Positions 46,254-56,900 of a stretch of 64,000 nucleotides of DNA are shown piece after piece (the stretch's first letter is position 1; the number at the start of each line of letters is the position of its first letter). The stretch covers positions 8,456,501 to 8,520,500 of the forward strand of contig NC_066288.1 in NCBI RefSeq assembly GCF_905404315.1. The letters run 5' to 3'. The DNA is from Leptidea sinapis. Lineage: Eukaryota; Arthropoda; Insecta; Lepidoptera; Pieridae. The position numbers were made by a program, and so were the translations under genes. Under the pieces are notes generated by a model that saw nothing but the letters and a program-made list of their open reading frames with translations, made no database searches and was not told where the DNA came from.

Positions 46254-49200
46254 ATGAGCAGCAATTTGAGTGCTATTGAACTTTTGCAGCTCGGCAATGA
46301 AGACAGAAAAAAACCATTTTTAAATGAATACTGGACTTATATTCTAGGTACTGCTTTTGGTGTGACCAGTGGAATATTCATGAACTTTGGCACGCGTAGA
46401 CCTGTAATGAGTGGTAAGATATTATATAATTACAATAACATTGTTTTAAAAAAAATTAAACATTCATTTGATTATTTTTAAATCATGATAATATGTATTA
46501 ATTTGAGTGTTTATTGTATTAAGGCTTTCAAAAACATATTCTTGCTACTGTGGGATGGACAGCTCTTTTATCATTCGTTCAAAACCGGAGGGATAATTAT
46601 TTGGCTGAAAAAGATGCTGTTCTAAGACATTATATAGAACTCCACCCAGAAGACTTCCCAGTGCCAGGTAATGTAATCAGTAAAGTTTAATAGTATGCAT
46701 TTTAGAGGTTGAATATTGTTTAGTGTATTATAATATGCCTACTTATTTTCCCTTTCTTTATGTTGAAGTGCAAGTATTTTATAAAAAACACCTTTAGTGT
46801 AACTTAAATAACAGCTAAACTATAATCTTTGGGATATAATTTGACCATATAATAATAACACTCAGAACGATAGATTCATTCATAGTTCCTGTCAATATAG
46901 AAGTAACATTATAATTTTTTTTTTAATTTATTTAGTGGCACGGGATGCAAGTCCATAGGCCAAGTAACATTATTATTAATGTGTGTGTGACCATCACATT
47001 AACAACACACACAGCCAAATAATGTTGCAAGTGAATAGACATTTCCCTAAATCAGTAAATTGTAAGAAATACTTATTGCAATAAGAAAGAATAAATAAAA
47101 TATAAATTAAGAATTTAATAAAAACATCATGTATTTAATTATTGTTGCAACAATTTTTGAAGTGTAAGTAAAGAAGTTCTTTAGAATCGTTGTTTGTTTG
47201 AAACTTGATGAAACAAAAAAGCGAGATGATAGAGGCGCTGTTCCCAGCGATATCAGAGGTTTTCTAGGGTGCAGAGAACAAATTTGGGATAATTTTTGAA
47301 ATCCAAGTTGGTAGCTGTGTAAAATTATGATTTCAACAATATGGATATCATATCGGAGGTTCTTGAGGGTGCAGAGAGCGTATTTGGGACCATTTTTTAG
47401 TTCCAAGATGGCCGCCATGCAAAATTATGATTTCAACAATATGGATATTGTATCCGAGTTTCTCGAGGGTGCAGAGAACATATTTGGGATCATTTTTTAA
47501 ATCGAAGGTGAAAAATTCTTTTGGGGCTATATGTATATGTGGTGGTTATGTGATACGGTAATGATAACACTAATGCCAAACAAATTATAGGCATCTTTCG
47601 TAAATTGTTGTGCCACATTGAAATCATAAATTTGCGCGGCGGCCATATTGTATTTCTAAAATGATACCAAATTCGTTCTCTGCACCCTCGAGAACCTCGG
47701 ATATGATATCCATATTGTTGAAATCATTTTTCTGCGCGTGGCCATCTTGGATTTAAAAAAACAAAAAATAACCGAAAATCGTGACAATTTGATATAAAAT
47801 TTCTCTCATATGTCGCTATGTTTTCGAAGTGAAACTTCTTTATCAACCTCCTCCTTTATTGAAGTCGGTTAAAAAGAGTGGCCGTTAATGTTCTCACGAG
47901 TTCCACTTTTTGCAAACATATGGTAATTTCAGTAATTTAAAAGAAATATTTATAGTGCCTAATTAAATTGCTTAGTTTAATCCTAATTTAATTAAAATTA
48001 TTTGACTTTGAATACTTATAACATCATGTGGCGTCATATATTATAGCCTCCTATCAATATCTACCAATAAACACAAAAAACTATTCCAGCGGAGGGTCTA
48101 TATATGATGCCGGCTAAAATTTGAAGAGTACCATAACTAGTGAAATTAGTGGACTAATGAATAGCTTGTCACTAAGTAGCAAGTGAAATTTCAATGCCAC
48201 TCAGAATATTTGGTTTTTGCAGAATCTTGGGTAACAGATGAACATCTTGCTTGTCTTGTATACTTTTTCTCATATAAAAACCAACAATATTTTGATGACA
48301 GTTAGGACATGTACTTAGCAGTCCTTGTTTGCTATGGTATAAGTGTTACATTTCCTTGCTTGAGAGAACACTTAACAAAACCAAGTTTATAGAGAAAATC
48401 TGTGCATAGTAGAATGGGGCAGGTTTAGTCTATAAATGCTAACTCATTAGTGCAGGAAAAATTTAGAAATAGTAGAGCTGTATTATGTACCTATTGTTTT
48501 TACTCCATTCAGAATAAAAAAATTTTGTTTTTGCCGATATTTCTTAAATTTGACTATAAATTGTTGATACTGGAACTATAAGTATTACCTGGGTACCACC
48601 CACTACATAATTGCAGGATTACTGTTAAATCTCAGTTTTATATTTTTCTGTATTTTCTACAATGGAAATATTACTTGTCTAATTTCATGTAACGAGGGTG
48701 ACACAGAAACTTTTTTGAATGGGCCACTTGTAGATAATATAATAAAAAAAGCTTTAATTTTGAAAATGGAACCCTGCCAATATGATTGTGTACCTATGTA
48801 TTTATGCGTGTGGTGTCGCGCCAGAATAGCATCACCCCATCTTCTCCCGTGGGTTTGATAAGAGGAGACTACGAACAGATTCTACTAAATCTAAGAACAG
48901 AAAATTGACAGCAGCATCCTCCCGAGAATATCAACATCCACTGCGATCGCAAAGTGTGGCGTAAACACCCCAAGAAATGAAAACAGACACTGAAAGGTCC
49001 CAGCCTCCAGTCAGTTTATAAGCTGTTTTCTAGGGTTATGACGAATCGTCTCGTACGCAGGTTCGAATTACGACTTCCAGCCTACCGAACAAGCCGCATT
49101 CCGAAAAGGCTTTAGTACCATAGACCACATACATATTATGCTGCGGCAGGTTACAGGACGGAGGAGTATAACCAGCCACTATGCTTGGCGTTCGTGGACT

Positions 49201-52200
49201 ATGAGAAAGCCTTTGATTCGATCGAGATCTGGGTGGTGCTTCAGTCTCTTCAGAGTTGCCACATTGATTATCGATATATCGAAGCGTTAAGTGTTTGTAT
49301 GGTAACGACACCATGTCAGTCCGTGTCCAGGATCAGTTTTCGAAGTCTATCCTACCTAGGACTGCAGCAGGGAGTCAGACAAGGCGATGTTATATCGCCA
49401 AAGCTGTTCACTGCTGCATTGGAAGATGTCTTTAAGCTTCTGGACTGGGCATCAATATCAACGGCGAATACATCACTCACCTTCGATTCGCAGACGATAC
49501 CGTAATCATGTTAGAGACCATGGAAGTCTTAGCATTATTATGCTCAATGGCCTCAATACAGCTTCCCAAGGAGTAGGTCTCGAAATAAATATGGACAAGA
49601 CCCATATCGTACCTACTCTAGTAACAGTTGGGAACTGTACTCTCGAAATTGTTGACGAGTACGTCTACCTTGGACAAATACCTAATATAGTTGGGCAGGT
49701 ACAATTTCGGGAAAGAGGTCACTCGTCGAATCCAACTCGGATGGGCAGCGTTCGGGAAGCTCCATAAAATCTTCTCGTTCAAATACCACAGTGTCTGAAG
49801 ACGAAGGTTTTTAACCAATGTGTGCACGTCTGCGTACCGAATATCATCACTTGCCAGTGATCGCTAACTACAGACCTTATGAGGAAGCTCATTGTCGCTC
49901 AGCGGGCAATCGAGAGGGCTATGCTCGGAGTTTCCCTACGAGATTGAATCGAAATGAGGAGATCCGTAGGAGAACCAAAGTCTCCGGCATAGCCCAAATG
50001 ATTGCGAAGCTGATGTGGCAGTGGGAAGGGCACATACCTCGACGGACAGAAGGCCGTTGGGGCAGTAAAGTCCTCGAAAGACCACATATCGGAAGACGTA
50101 GTGTTGATGCCCCCCACAAGATGGACCGACGGTCTGGTCAAGATCGACGGAATAGGTTGTATGAGGGCAGCGGTCGACGTCTTCCGGCTGTAATGATGAC
50201 CTATGTATTTTATTCATTGGTCATTTGTTTTACTTTTTTGGGGCAAATTGAAGATTCAAATAAGTTTTGTGCAATGTATTTTCTATGACTTTTGAAGTCA
50301 TTAAAGTCAACTAGTCAACTATCTTAGTTATGATAGATTACAATTCGCACACCTATATCTAAACAGCGGTTAACTCAAAAAAACCCTTTTTTCAGTAGAG
50401 TTGAAAAACTGATTACCGTCTCCTTGTGCACTGCAACAGTTTTCTGTAATGATCAGTGCTTTTTAAATGCATATAGAAGAATTATGTTATCAGAACCGTG
50501 TGTTTTAATCGTATATTGGGGCTGAAAATTTAATTTTTATAGTTATTTTTGTATTGCTTAAAAATATTTGTAATTTTTTTTTTTCGTTATTTGGAGTTGA
50601 ACCTTTGTTTCTGAATTTCGTTTTTAGTTGAAACTCTTTGGAAGATTCAATATAAATATAAATGTAACAACATTTTGAATTATTTTATAATAATGCAACT
50701 CATACACAGGTTTGTGACCAACAGACACCAGAACGTACCCCACGTTGGTTGATGGACTAGCAAGAAAACACTGAATTAAGTACTCAAATGAGACATTATC
50801 TTTATTAATCATTAATTAAATAATATCTAATCAAAGCACCCGTAGGACCCGTAATTATGTTAATAGTTCAAATAAAATTATCTTATAATTAAAATATTGG
50901 TACCTTTTGTTTCACGAAAAACAATTTTAAATGCACATCTAAAATCACATTTGGCTGCCTTTTTTATTGCAATTTAAAAACAAAAAAACTTAGATAGTAG
51001 GTATATCTAACTAAAAAACTCTTAAGTAAAAACACATTAAGCTGTCTAGTTCTAAGACGAAATTAAAATATAATTAAGATGAAAAGACTTCAATCACCAC
51101 TAGCAATAAATTTCAATTTAATTTGTTTTTTAAAGAAATATAAGAGATTAAAAAATGAGTCAACAAAACGTTAACAATTCTAAAAAAATATAAAATTTAC
51201 TCACCTTACTATCAACACTGGTTCAACTCAAAATGTAGCTTTAATTTATTCAGCACTAACAATAAAAACGGCGACAACTCGAAATAATGTTAGTACAATT
51301 TCGTCGTTTAATCAACAACACGGAATTAACCCAGAATAACTCTGATTTGTTTACGACGGGTACGTGCGTTCCACATGCTATTCTGACTGCAACTAGTAAT
51401 GACCCGGTTTTTATGGGGGATGAGCTGTAGGCCAATTCACGTATATTTTAACGATCCAAAAATCGTTGTAGTTCAGAAGTCGACCTATTGAAACTTGGTC
51501 CAAAATTGGTATTCACGTACTGATTCGATAGGATGACAACTCAATAGGACTGAAACTCAGCGACTCATCGACGACTTGCGATATAACATTACCAGTCTAA
51601 TTCTACTATTCCTTTATTTTCTACTTTATTCTTTTAAATATGTTTATTATGATATCAAAGTGTTTTGCTCAGTTACTAGTACTCAACCTAACAATATTTG
51701 AAGCCGTAGAGTAGTTAAAAGGTAAGGTATAATCATTTTTATACAGAAATTAATAGGCTGAAAATGAAATGTCGTACCCAAATGGTTGTAATAAAAAAAA
51801 AACCGCCGTACATCAAAGACAGACTGGATTTTCGCCCAAGTGTAGGTAACTCTTTCTCGTCTCGTTTTGTTCGATTAAACAAAATTAGCTCGAAGAAGAT
51901 TGTAACCGTGCGTCAGCTTGAATTACTTACTGAGCTATTTTAGTTTTTTCATAAAAGCTGTAATAAGTTCCTACAATATTTAATAAATAATAATTAAGTA
52001 GGTATTTAATTAGTCCAATAACATAGGTAAAGGTAAATAAATACCTTCTGTATATTCTATCTCTTCCATCCTGAGTAAGAGGAAAATAAATATGTTTTTG
52101 ATTAACTCAACATCATTGAGTGCTCTAGTCACCTGTCGCACTGCTCTAGACACTGTAGGTTGAGATACCTACTGAGTTGAAATTACTCTGACCAACATTG

Positions 52201-53491
52201 GTTTGGTAAGATTCTGTAGCATAAAATGCTATTTATACCTATAATGTAAAAAAACACATGATTTTATAATTTATTTAATTAAAGTCTTAAATATAGTAAA
52301 TATCTAGTCAGATAAGTAGGTAAGATCTTTCTTGGTAACTACCAACCTAAATAGGAAACTAAGTACGAGTAGTATTACGCTCTCATGAAATTAGTGGAAC
52401 GAGGTCTTCGACCAAGGACTAAATCCTTTCTTAAAGCGGAATGTTTTCACGAACTCCGTATCTATCATTTCGAAAGCAAAATATTTGTTGATCCTCATAT
52501 TATTTCGGCGTCGACGTTCTCTTCGCCTTCCCTTTGACAAGCTGATATTGATGTTTGTGAAAAAACTTTCAACAGGCAACAACTGCAAATTACTAACTTC
52601 AGTTCAGCGACTTCTCAGACGTTCGATTTGACATTAAATCGTTTGTAACCGATTGTAAAAAGATAGCAGAATACCACTGACACAACGATTGAGGTCCGTC
52701 TAGATGACGTGAATACGCTTTAGCGATTTCTGGATAGGATCGTTTCTCAAACGTGCGATTTAAATCACGTGAATACGAATCGTAGGTGAACGACAGATGT
52801 CGCTGCGATTTCGCTCATGTAAAATTACGTGAATCGGGCCGCTGGGTTCGCTCGTTGAACAAAAAAGGTTTCCAGCTTCATGTAGCGTTGGGTAGTGGAA
52901 CTAATGTTGTATCTGTTTTGTTGGTCGATAGGTAATGAGTTAAGGAATTCGGTGGTATGCATAGGTATCTCAAAAATTCAGATTTTTGAGTTAGCTCTCT
53001 TTAGATCTAGGTGTGCGAATTGACCTTTATCAAAGAAGCTCCATCGTGTGCCACTGTTTACAACTGGTTTAATGTGTTTAAACAGTCACACTTACCTCAG
53101 AAATGCTCTGTGTGGCGGACCACCATTCTACAGCAACAATTGAAGAGAACACCTGGTCACACACCACCAGTCAAATTACCGAAAGTAAATGAAACTGTGA
53201 TGAAAATTTTTTATAGACGCCAAGGCAGTCTGCATTTCAAAAGGCCATCAAAGGGACAATTATGAGTGGGTTAAGTACTTTTCTCAGTGGTTCCCTCAAA
53301 TGCAGTTATGTGTTAACGCAAATGGACTCTATTTTGAAAAGATGTAATAAAACTAATAACTTGCTAGTTTAATCAGTTTTTGGTTTTCTAAGAACTTTCA
53401 GGTATTTTAATAATATTTATTTTTATATTATTATTTTGCAGAAAGAAAGAAGATTGGTGACATTTTTGAAAAATGGGTACCAATAAGATAA
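46254..53491 (+). CDS. NDUFC2: NADH dehydrogenase (ubiquinone) 1 subunit C2 homologue
   Basis: Accessory subunit B14.5b of mitochondrial respiratory complex I, an inner-membrane protein (family knowledge). Three exons: 46254-46413, 46524-46667 and 53442-53491, all phase 1 at the joins, 117 residues. A membrane segment lies around 26-45 (YWTYILGTAFGVTSGIFMNF), then RRPVMSGFQKHILATVGWTA. The family signature HYIELHPEDFPVP is followed in exon 3 by ERKKIGDIFEKWVPIR, the expected C-terminus. Exon 3 lies 6.8 kb downstream of exon 2, beyond a cluster of transposon remains; the match of sequence and phase is the evidence that it belongs to this gene. If intron 2 were not removed, translation would stop soon after GNVISKV. 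Confidence 0.9.
47230..47880. repeat. Foldback array of 100-bp-type subrepeats, second locus
   Basis: Direct-orientation units carry GATTTCAACAATATGGATAT, TTCTTGAGGGTGCAGAGAGC and CCAAGATGGCCGCCATGC (about 47290-47500). After a 140-bp unrelated middle, inverse units carry GCGCGGCGGCCATATTG, TTCTCTGCACCCTCGAGAAC and GCCATCTTGGATTT (47630-47750). It has the same direct-then-inverse layout and the same right border as 8181-8810, followed by AACCTCCTCC and GAAGTCGGTT. It lies in NDUFC2 intron 2. Confidence 0.8.
47881..48084. other. NDUFC2 intron 2 spacer
   Basis: AT-rich, nothing recognised. Confidence 0.35.
48085..48285 (+). mobile_element. SINE-like repeat, family 1, degenerate copy
   Basis: ATGATGCCGGCTAAAATTTG, CTAGTGAAATTAGTGGACTA, AGCAAGTGAAATTTCAATGC, CACTCAGAATATTTGG and GAACATCTTGCTTGTCTTGT follow the family order with decay. 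Confidence 0.6.
48850..50205 (+). mobile_element. RTE-type LINE, frameshifted remnant
   Basis: It shows successive reverse-transcriptase motifs in different plus frames: YKLFSRVMTNRLVRRFE, LAFVDYEKAFDSIEIW (49186), YLGLQQGVRQGDVISPKLFT (49360), LRFADDTVIMLETME (49480), VGLEINMDKTHIV (49575), YVYLGQI and the RTE C-terminal MIAKLMWQWEGHIPRRTEGR (49998) and WGSKVLERP. Catalytic FADD remains, but at least three frameshifts and stops show it is dead. It lies in NDUFC2 intron 2 in sense orientation. Confidence 0.85.
50206..51425. other. NDUFC2 intron 2 spacer
   Basis: AT-rich, no feature recognised. Confidence 0.35.
51428..52860 (-). mobile_element. Possible Harbinger-type DNA transposon remnant
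   Basis: The left end GGCCAATTCACGTATATTTT matches the reverse complement of the right end (GGCCCGATTCACGTAATTTT). Inside on the minus strand (52391-52588) a frame includes RINKYFAFEMIDTEFVKTFR, which recalls the N-terminal part of PIF/Harbinger transposases (D-EF...FR pattern). Several internal GATTCACGT-like words (near 52720, 52770) surround the right end. No transposase catalytic domain is seen. The family call is tentative. Confidence 0.4.
53005..53275 (+). mobile_element. mariner-like transposase N-terminal remnant
   Basis: The open frame contains EAPSCATVYNWFNVFKQ, which resembles the second helix-turn-helix of mariner transposases (APS--TV--WF--FK). After that, LPKVNETVMKI is unplaced. 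Short and isolated, so the call is weak. Confidence 0.4.
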
Positions 53492-53622
53492 AGAAACAAA
53501 TATGTAGTAAGTAATTAAAATGCGTTTATCTCAAAAATGTCAATAGAAAAAATGCTGGTAAAATAATTAAATGACTAAGTGTTACTTAAGTCAGGAAGCA
53601 TGGATGTAGTGGTTATTATTTA

Positions 53623-53641
53623 AATAAATGCTAGAAATAAA
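53623..53641 (+). promoter_or_regulatory. NDUFC2 polyadenylation signals
   Basis: AATAAA occurs at 53623-53628 and 53636-53641, about 130-145 bases after the NDUFC2 stop codon. Confidence 0.6.
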
Positions 53642-53660
53642 AACATCTTTTCATTATTAA

Positions 53661-53666
53661 TTTATT
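53661..53666 (-). promoter_or_regulatory. Zinc-finger gene polyadenylation signal
   Basis: TTTATT on the plus strand is AATAAA on the minus strand, about 245 bases past the zinc-finger stop. It sits within 25 bases of the NDUFC2 signals, so the two convergent transcripts may meet or overlap at their ends. Confidence 0.5.
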
Positions 53667-53910
53667 ATCTCAACAACCAACCAGCAGTTTGAAGAATAAA
53701 AGGTAAGGTAAGTTAATCTTCATAACACCTTATCAGTCATTATAAAGTTTTTTTTTATATTGTCAGATTGGATGAAGTACCTAAATACAGCATGTGGAAC
53801 ACTTGAATCTTAGTCACCACCTTACCTGAGGCTGAGAAATGTATAGCAAATAGTATTTACTATTTTAACTTAATGAAAAAAAAATCTTATTAAGTAGCTT
53901 TAATAAAATC

Positions 53911-56900
53911 TTATCCAAATATTGAATGTGAAAAGTTTAAAGTTTTCTGATTGTAAGGGTTGTCTTCTGTCAACATACTAGCATCCTGTGCAGGCTTGTC
54001 TACATGTAAATAATGACCTGGGGTTTTAATACTTGTTGGCAAATTAGCTTCGTCAACATTAATAATGTCTATGTTACTGTTGAAAGCTTCGTTTGGACAG
54101 TCAACCATTGGGCAGCCATGTTTTCTTGTTTTATGTAATTTCTGAAACAAGTATAGATAATGTTAATAATGATAGCATTGTGTGTAGATAAAAAATATCA
54201 TTAAAACTTGTAATAAATATTTTTCTGCCAATAAAAAACTATTTTTCATGCATTGGCTCAAAAGTAAAATTTACTTTTTGATGATTTAATGAAAATACTC
54301 CTTCCTTGTAACTTAGTGAAGCACTAGAAAAATTAGTTGAAATGGCACTAGGTTATTTTATAAAAAAGAGAGTTGTGGTAAATTTTTTGTGTTGTTTTTT
54401 TTTTAATATTGACACACTTTTTACACAAATTATCTTGCCCCAAGTTAAGCATATATAGCCTGTGTTATGGGTTAAAGACAATGATATATTTAATACAATA
54501 TACTTACTTAAACATACATATAATCATATAAACATACATAAGTACATTTAAACATCCATGACTCGGAAACAAACATCTATATTCATCATATAAATGCTTG
54601 CACCTACCGGGATTCGAACCCGGGACCTCTAGCTTAGTAGGTAGGATCGCTAACCACTCGGGGCTATACAGGTTGTCAAGTAAGTTTTATTAGAGTTTTA
54701 GAGTATTTTATAAGTTCATAGGATTACCCATTACAGCCACAAACAGTTACTTATCTGAAATTTAAGGATACACAAACTTGTTTGCTGCTTAATGAAAATA
54801 GAATTCTTTCAATTGTTAAATATCTGTTGTAATGTTGATTCTTATTCAGTTGTCCATGTGCTATGCAATAATTAACATAGAATCAATAAATAGTCCAGTG
54901 AGATAAAACAAGAAATTTTGGTGCACAATTGCCGCTATGGTAAGTAAACAATATGATTATTTTTTTTTATAATATTTGGGTTTGTTAATGTGAAAGTAAT
55001 ATGTAAGTAATAGAGTTGAGACGTACTAGGCAAAATGCAATACTAGGTATGACTGTGACTCAAAAGTAACAGCGACAAATACCTGTTACAAAATACTATC
55101 TGTGATAATATACTAGCTACTGTAGTGAGGCGTATATTTTTCGTTGTTTGGTGTTACTTGTTAACGCCATCTATACGTATTACATAATTCTTGTGGTAAT
55201 TTCAAAAGTTCTGTTTAGGTAAAGCTGTACAGACCTATTAATTATTTTTATAGTTTTGATGTAATAAAAATAATCATTATACTTTCGTATTCATTATGTT
55301 TCAATACTACCTATGCTTAAACAGTGATCCTTACCAAGTACACAATTAAAATGTGCCCTTATCATAAGAAAAATTCAACAATAAAGTAGAAATAAACATC
55401 ATAAAAATATATTATTCAGTAGGTACTATCAAATTACCAATATAGGTTTTTTCTTTCGAAGAGGTGAGCCGTATTTTCCTGCTCGTAGGCAATATAACTG
55501 TGAATAAATACGATTACGGAAAATGATATCAGAGACAGGGTCTTCCATTTGAAATTTACTTAAATTTTTTAATTAGGTACCTACCTATCTTATCTTAACA
55601 ATAGTATGTTAAATAAATGTATGAAAGTGATGTATCTATTATTTACAAATGTGTCTAAAAGAAAAATATTCAGTAAACAATAAAAGTAAACAGGGTTTTT
55701 CTTATCCCGCATATTTTAAAAGAATAGTTGAACCATAACTATTTTATTACCTATTGAATTAAAAATAATATAACAGACCTACAAATCACGCATACAGATA
55801 CAACTATAATAGCTGTATCAAAATACTGTTAAAAAAATACCTACTAAATACTCCTAATTATTTGTTCAATAACAGGTACCTATTACTCAAATATCAGTTG
55901 CTACTAAAATACTAGCTGTTATTAAATACTTGTTCAGTAACAGTTGTTACTAAAATACTAGTTGTTATCAAATACTTGTTCAATAACAGGTGTTACTCAA
56001 ATAACAGTCGTTACTAAAATACTAGTTGTTACAAAATACTCCTAATACTTGTCACTGTTATTTTTGTATCTTGTCACACTGACAACCGGTGATATTTTAA
56101 TACCTGTAATACCTGTGACGATAAATACGTCTCACCCCTGGTAAGTAACATATTTGCTTTTGGGGATTAATCTTGACTGTTAATATTTGAACAGCAGTTA
56201 AATAACATTATTCACTATGTAATATTCTATTAACACATCTTTTTAATTTATTTTAATAATGCATATAAATCTAATTTGAACAAAATAATATAACAATTTA
56301 TACTTGACTTATAATATATAATAGGGGATTGGATTAGTAAGAGCTGGTATCTTTATTCTGAAGCATACCAGGACACCAATTATACTTTTTTTTTCTGGAA
56401 AAGGAGGACAAACAACATTCTCCTGCAACATCAGAGGAATCACAGGAGCCTTGCCGGCCTTTAACGGAGGTGAAGGCGCTTTTGCGCGTACTTGATGAAC
56501 ACATAAGACTTTTAATTGCCTCAATTTGATTCCTTCACAAGATAATGCTTAATTTAAAGACTATGCTTTGAACATACTCACAAGGTCTCTTTTCTGTGAA
56601 AAAGACTTCTCACAAATATCACATTTGAAATTTCTAATGCCCGTATGTTTGGACATATGTCTTGTGAGTTCACTTGAAGTAACAAATCCTTTTTTACAGA
56701 CTGCACATACCTGAAAAATAATTAAAATATATCTGTGTAATTATTGATTATTGTTTATAGGAACTTGTGTAAAATGAAATGGAAATTTCACTTTGTCACA
56801 CTGTATGGTGAAGGTTTTTATTTAGTTTATAATTTGTTAGTGTTACAAGCAAATGAGATTTTTAGTCATGGAATAGAAAATATAAGGGGAATTGCTTCAA

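Noticed and set aside
49899..50217. Several overlapping antisense open frames
   Set aside because: They are complements of the RTE C-terminal coding remnant.
54598..54675. Possible tRNA gene on the minus strand
   Set aside because: The same segment with the same long body occurs at 11845-12075, so it is a SINE head.
56309..56524. Extra zinc-finger gene exon (minus, proline-rich, KAPSPPLKAGKAPV)
   Set aside because: Joining exon 8 (56582-56710) straight to 53911-54141 completes a regular C-x2-C-x12-H-x4-H finger in phase. Inserting this piece would break that finger. It could still be a rare alternative exon.
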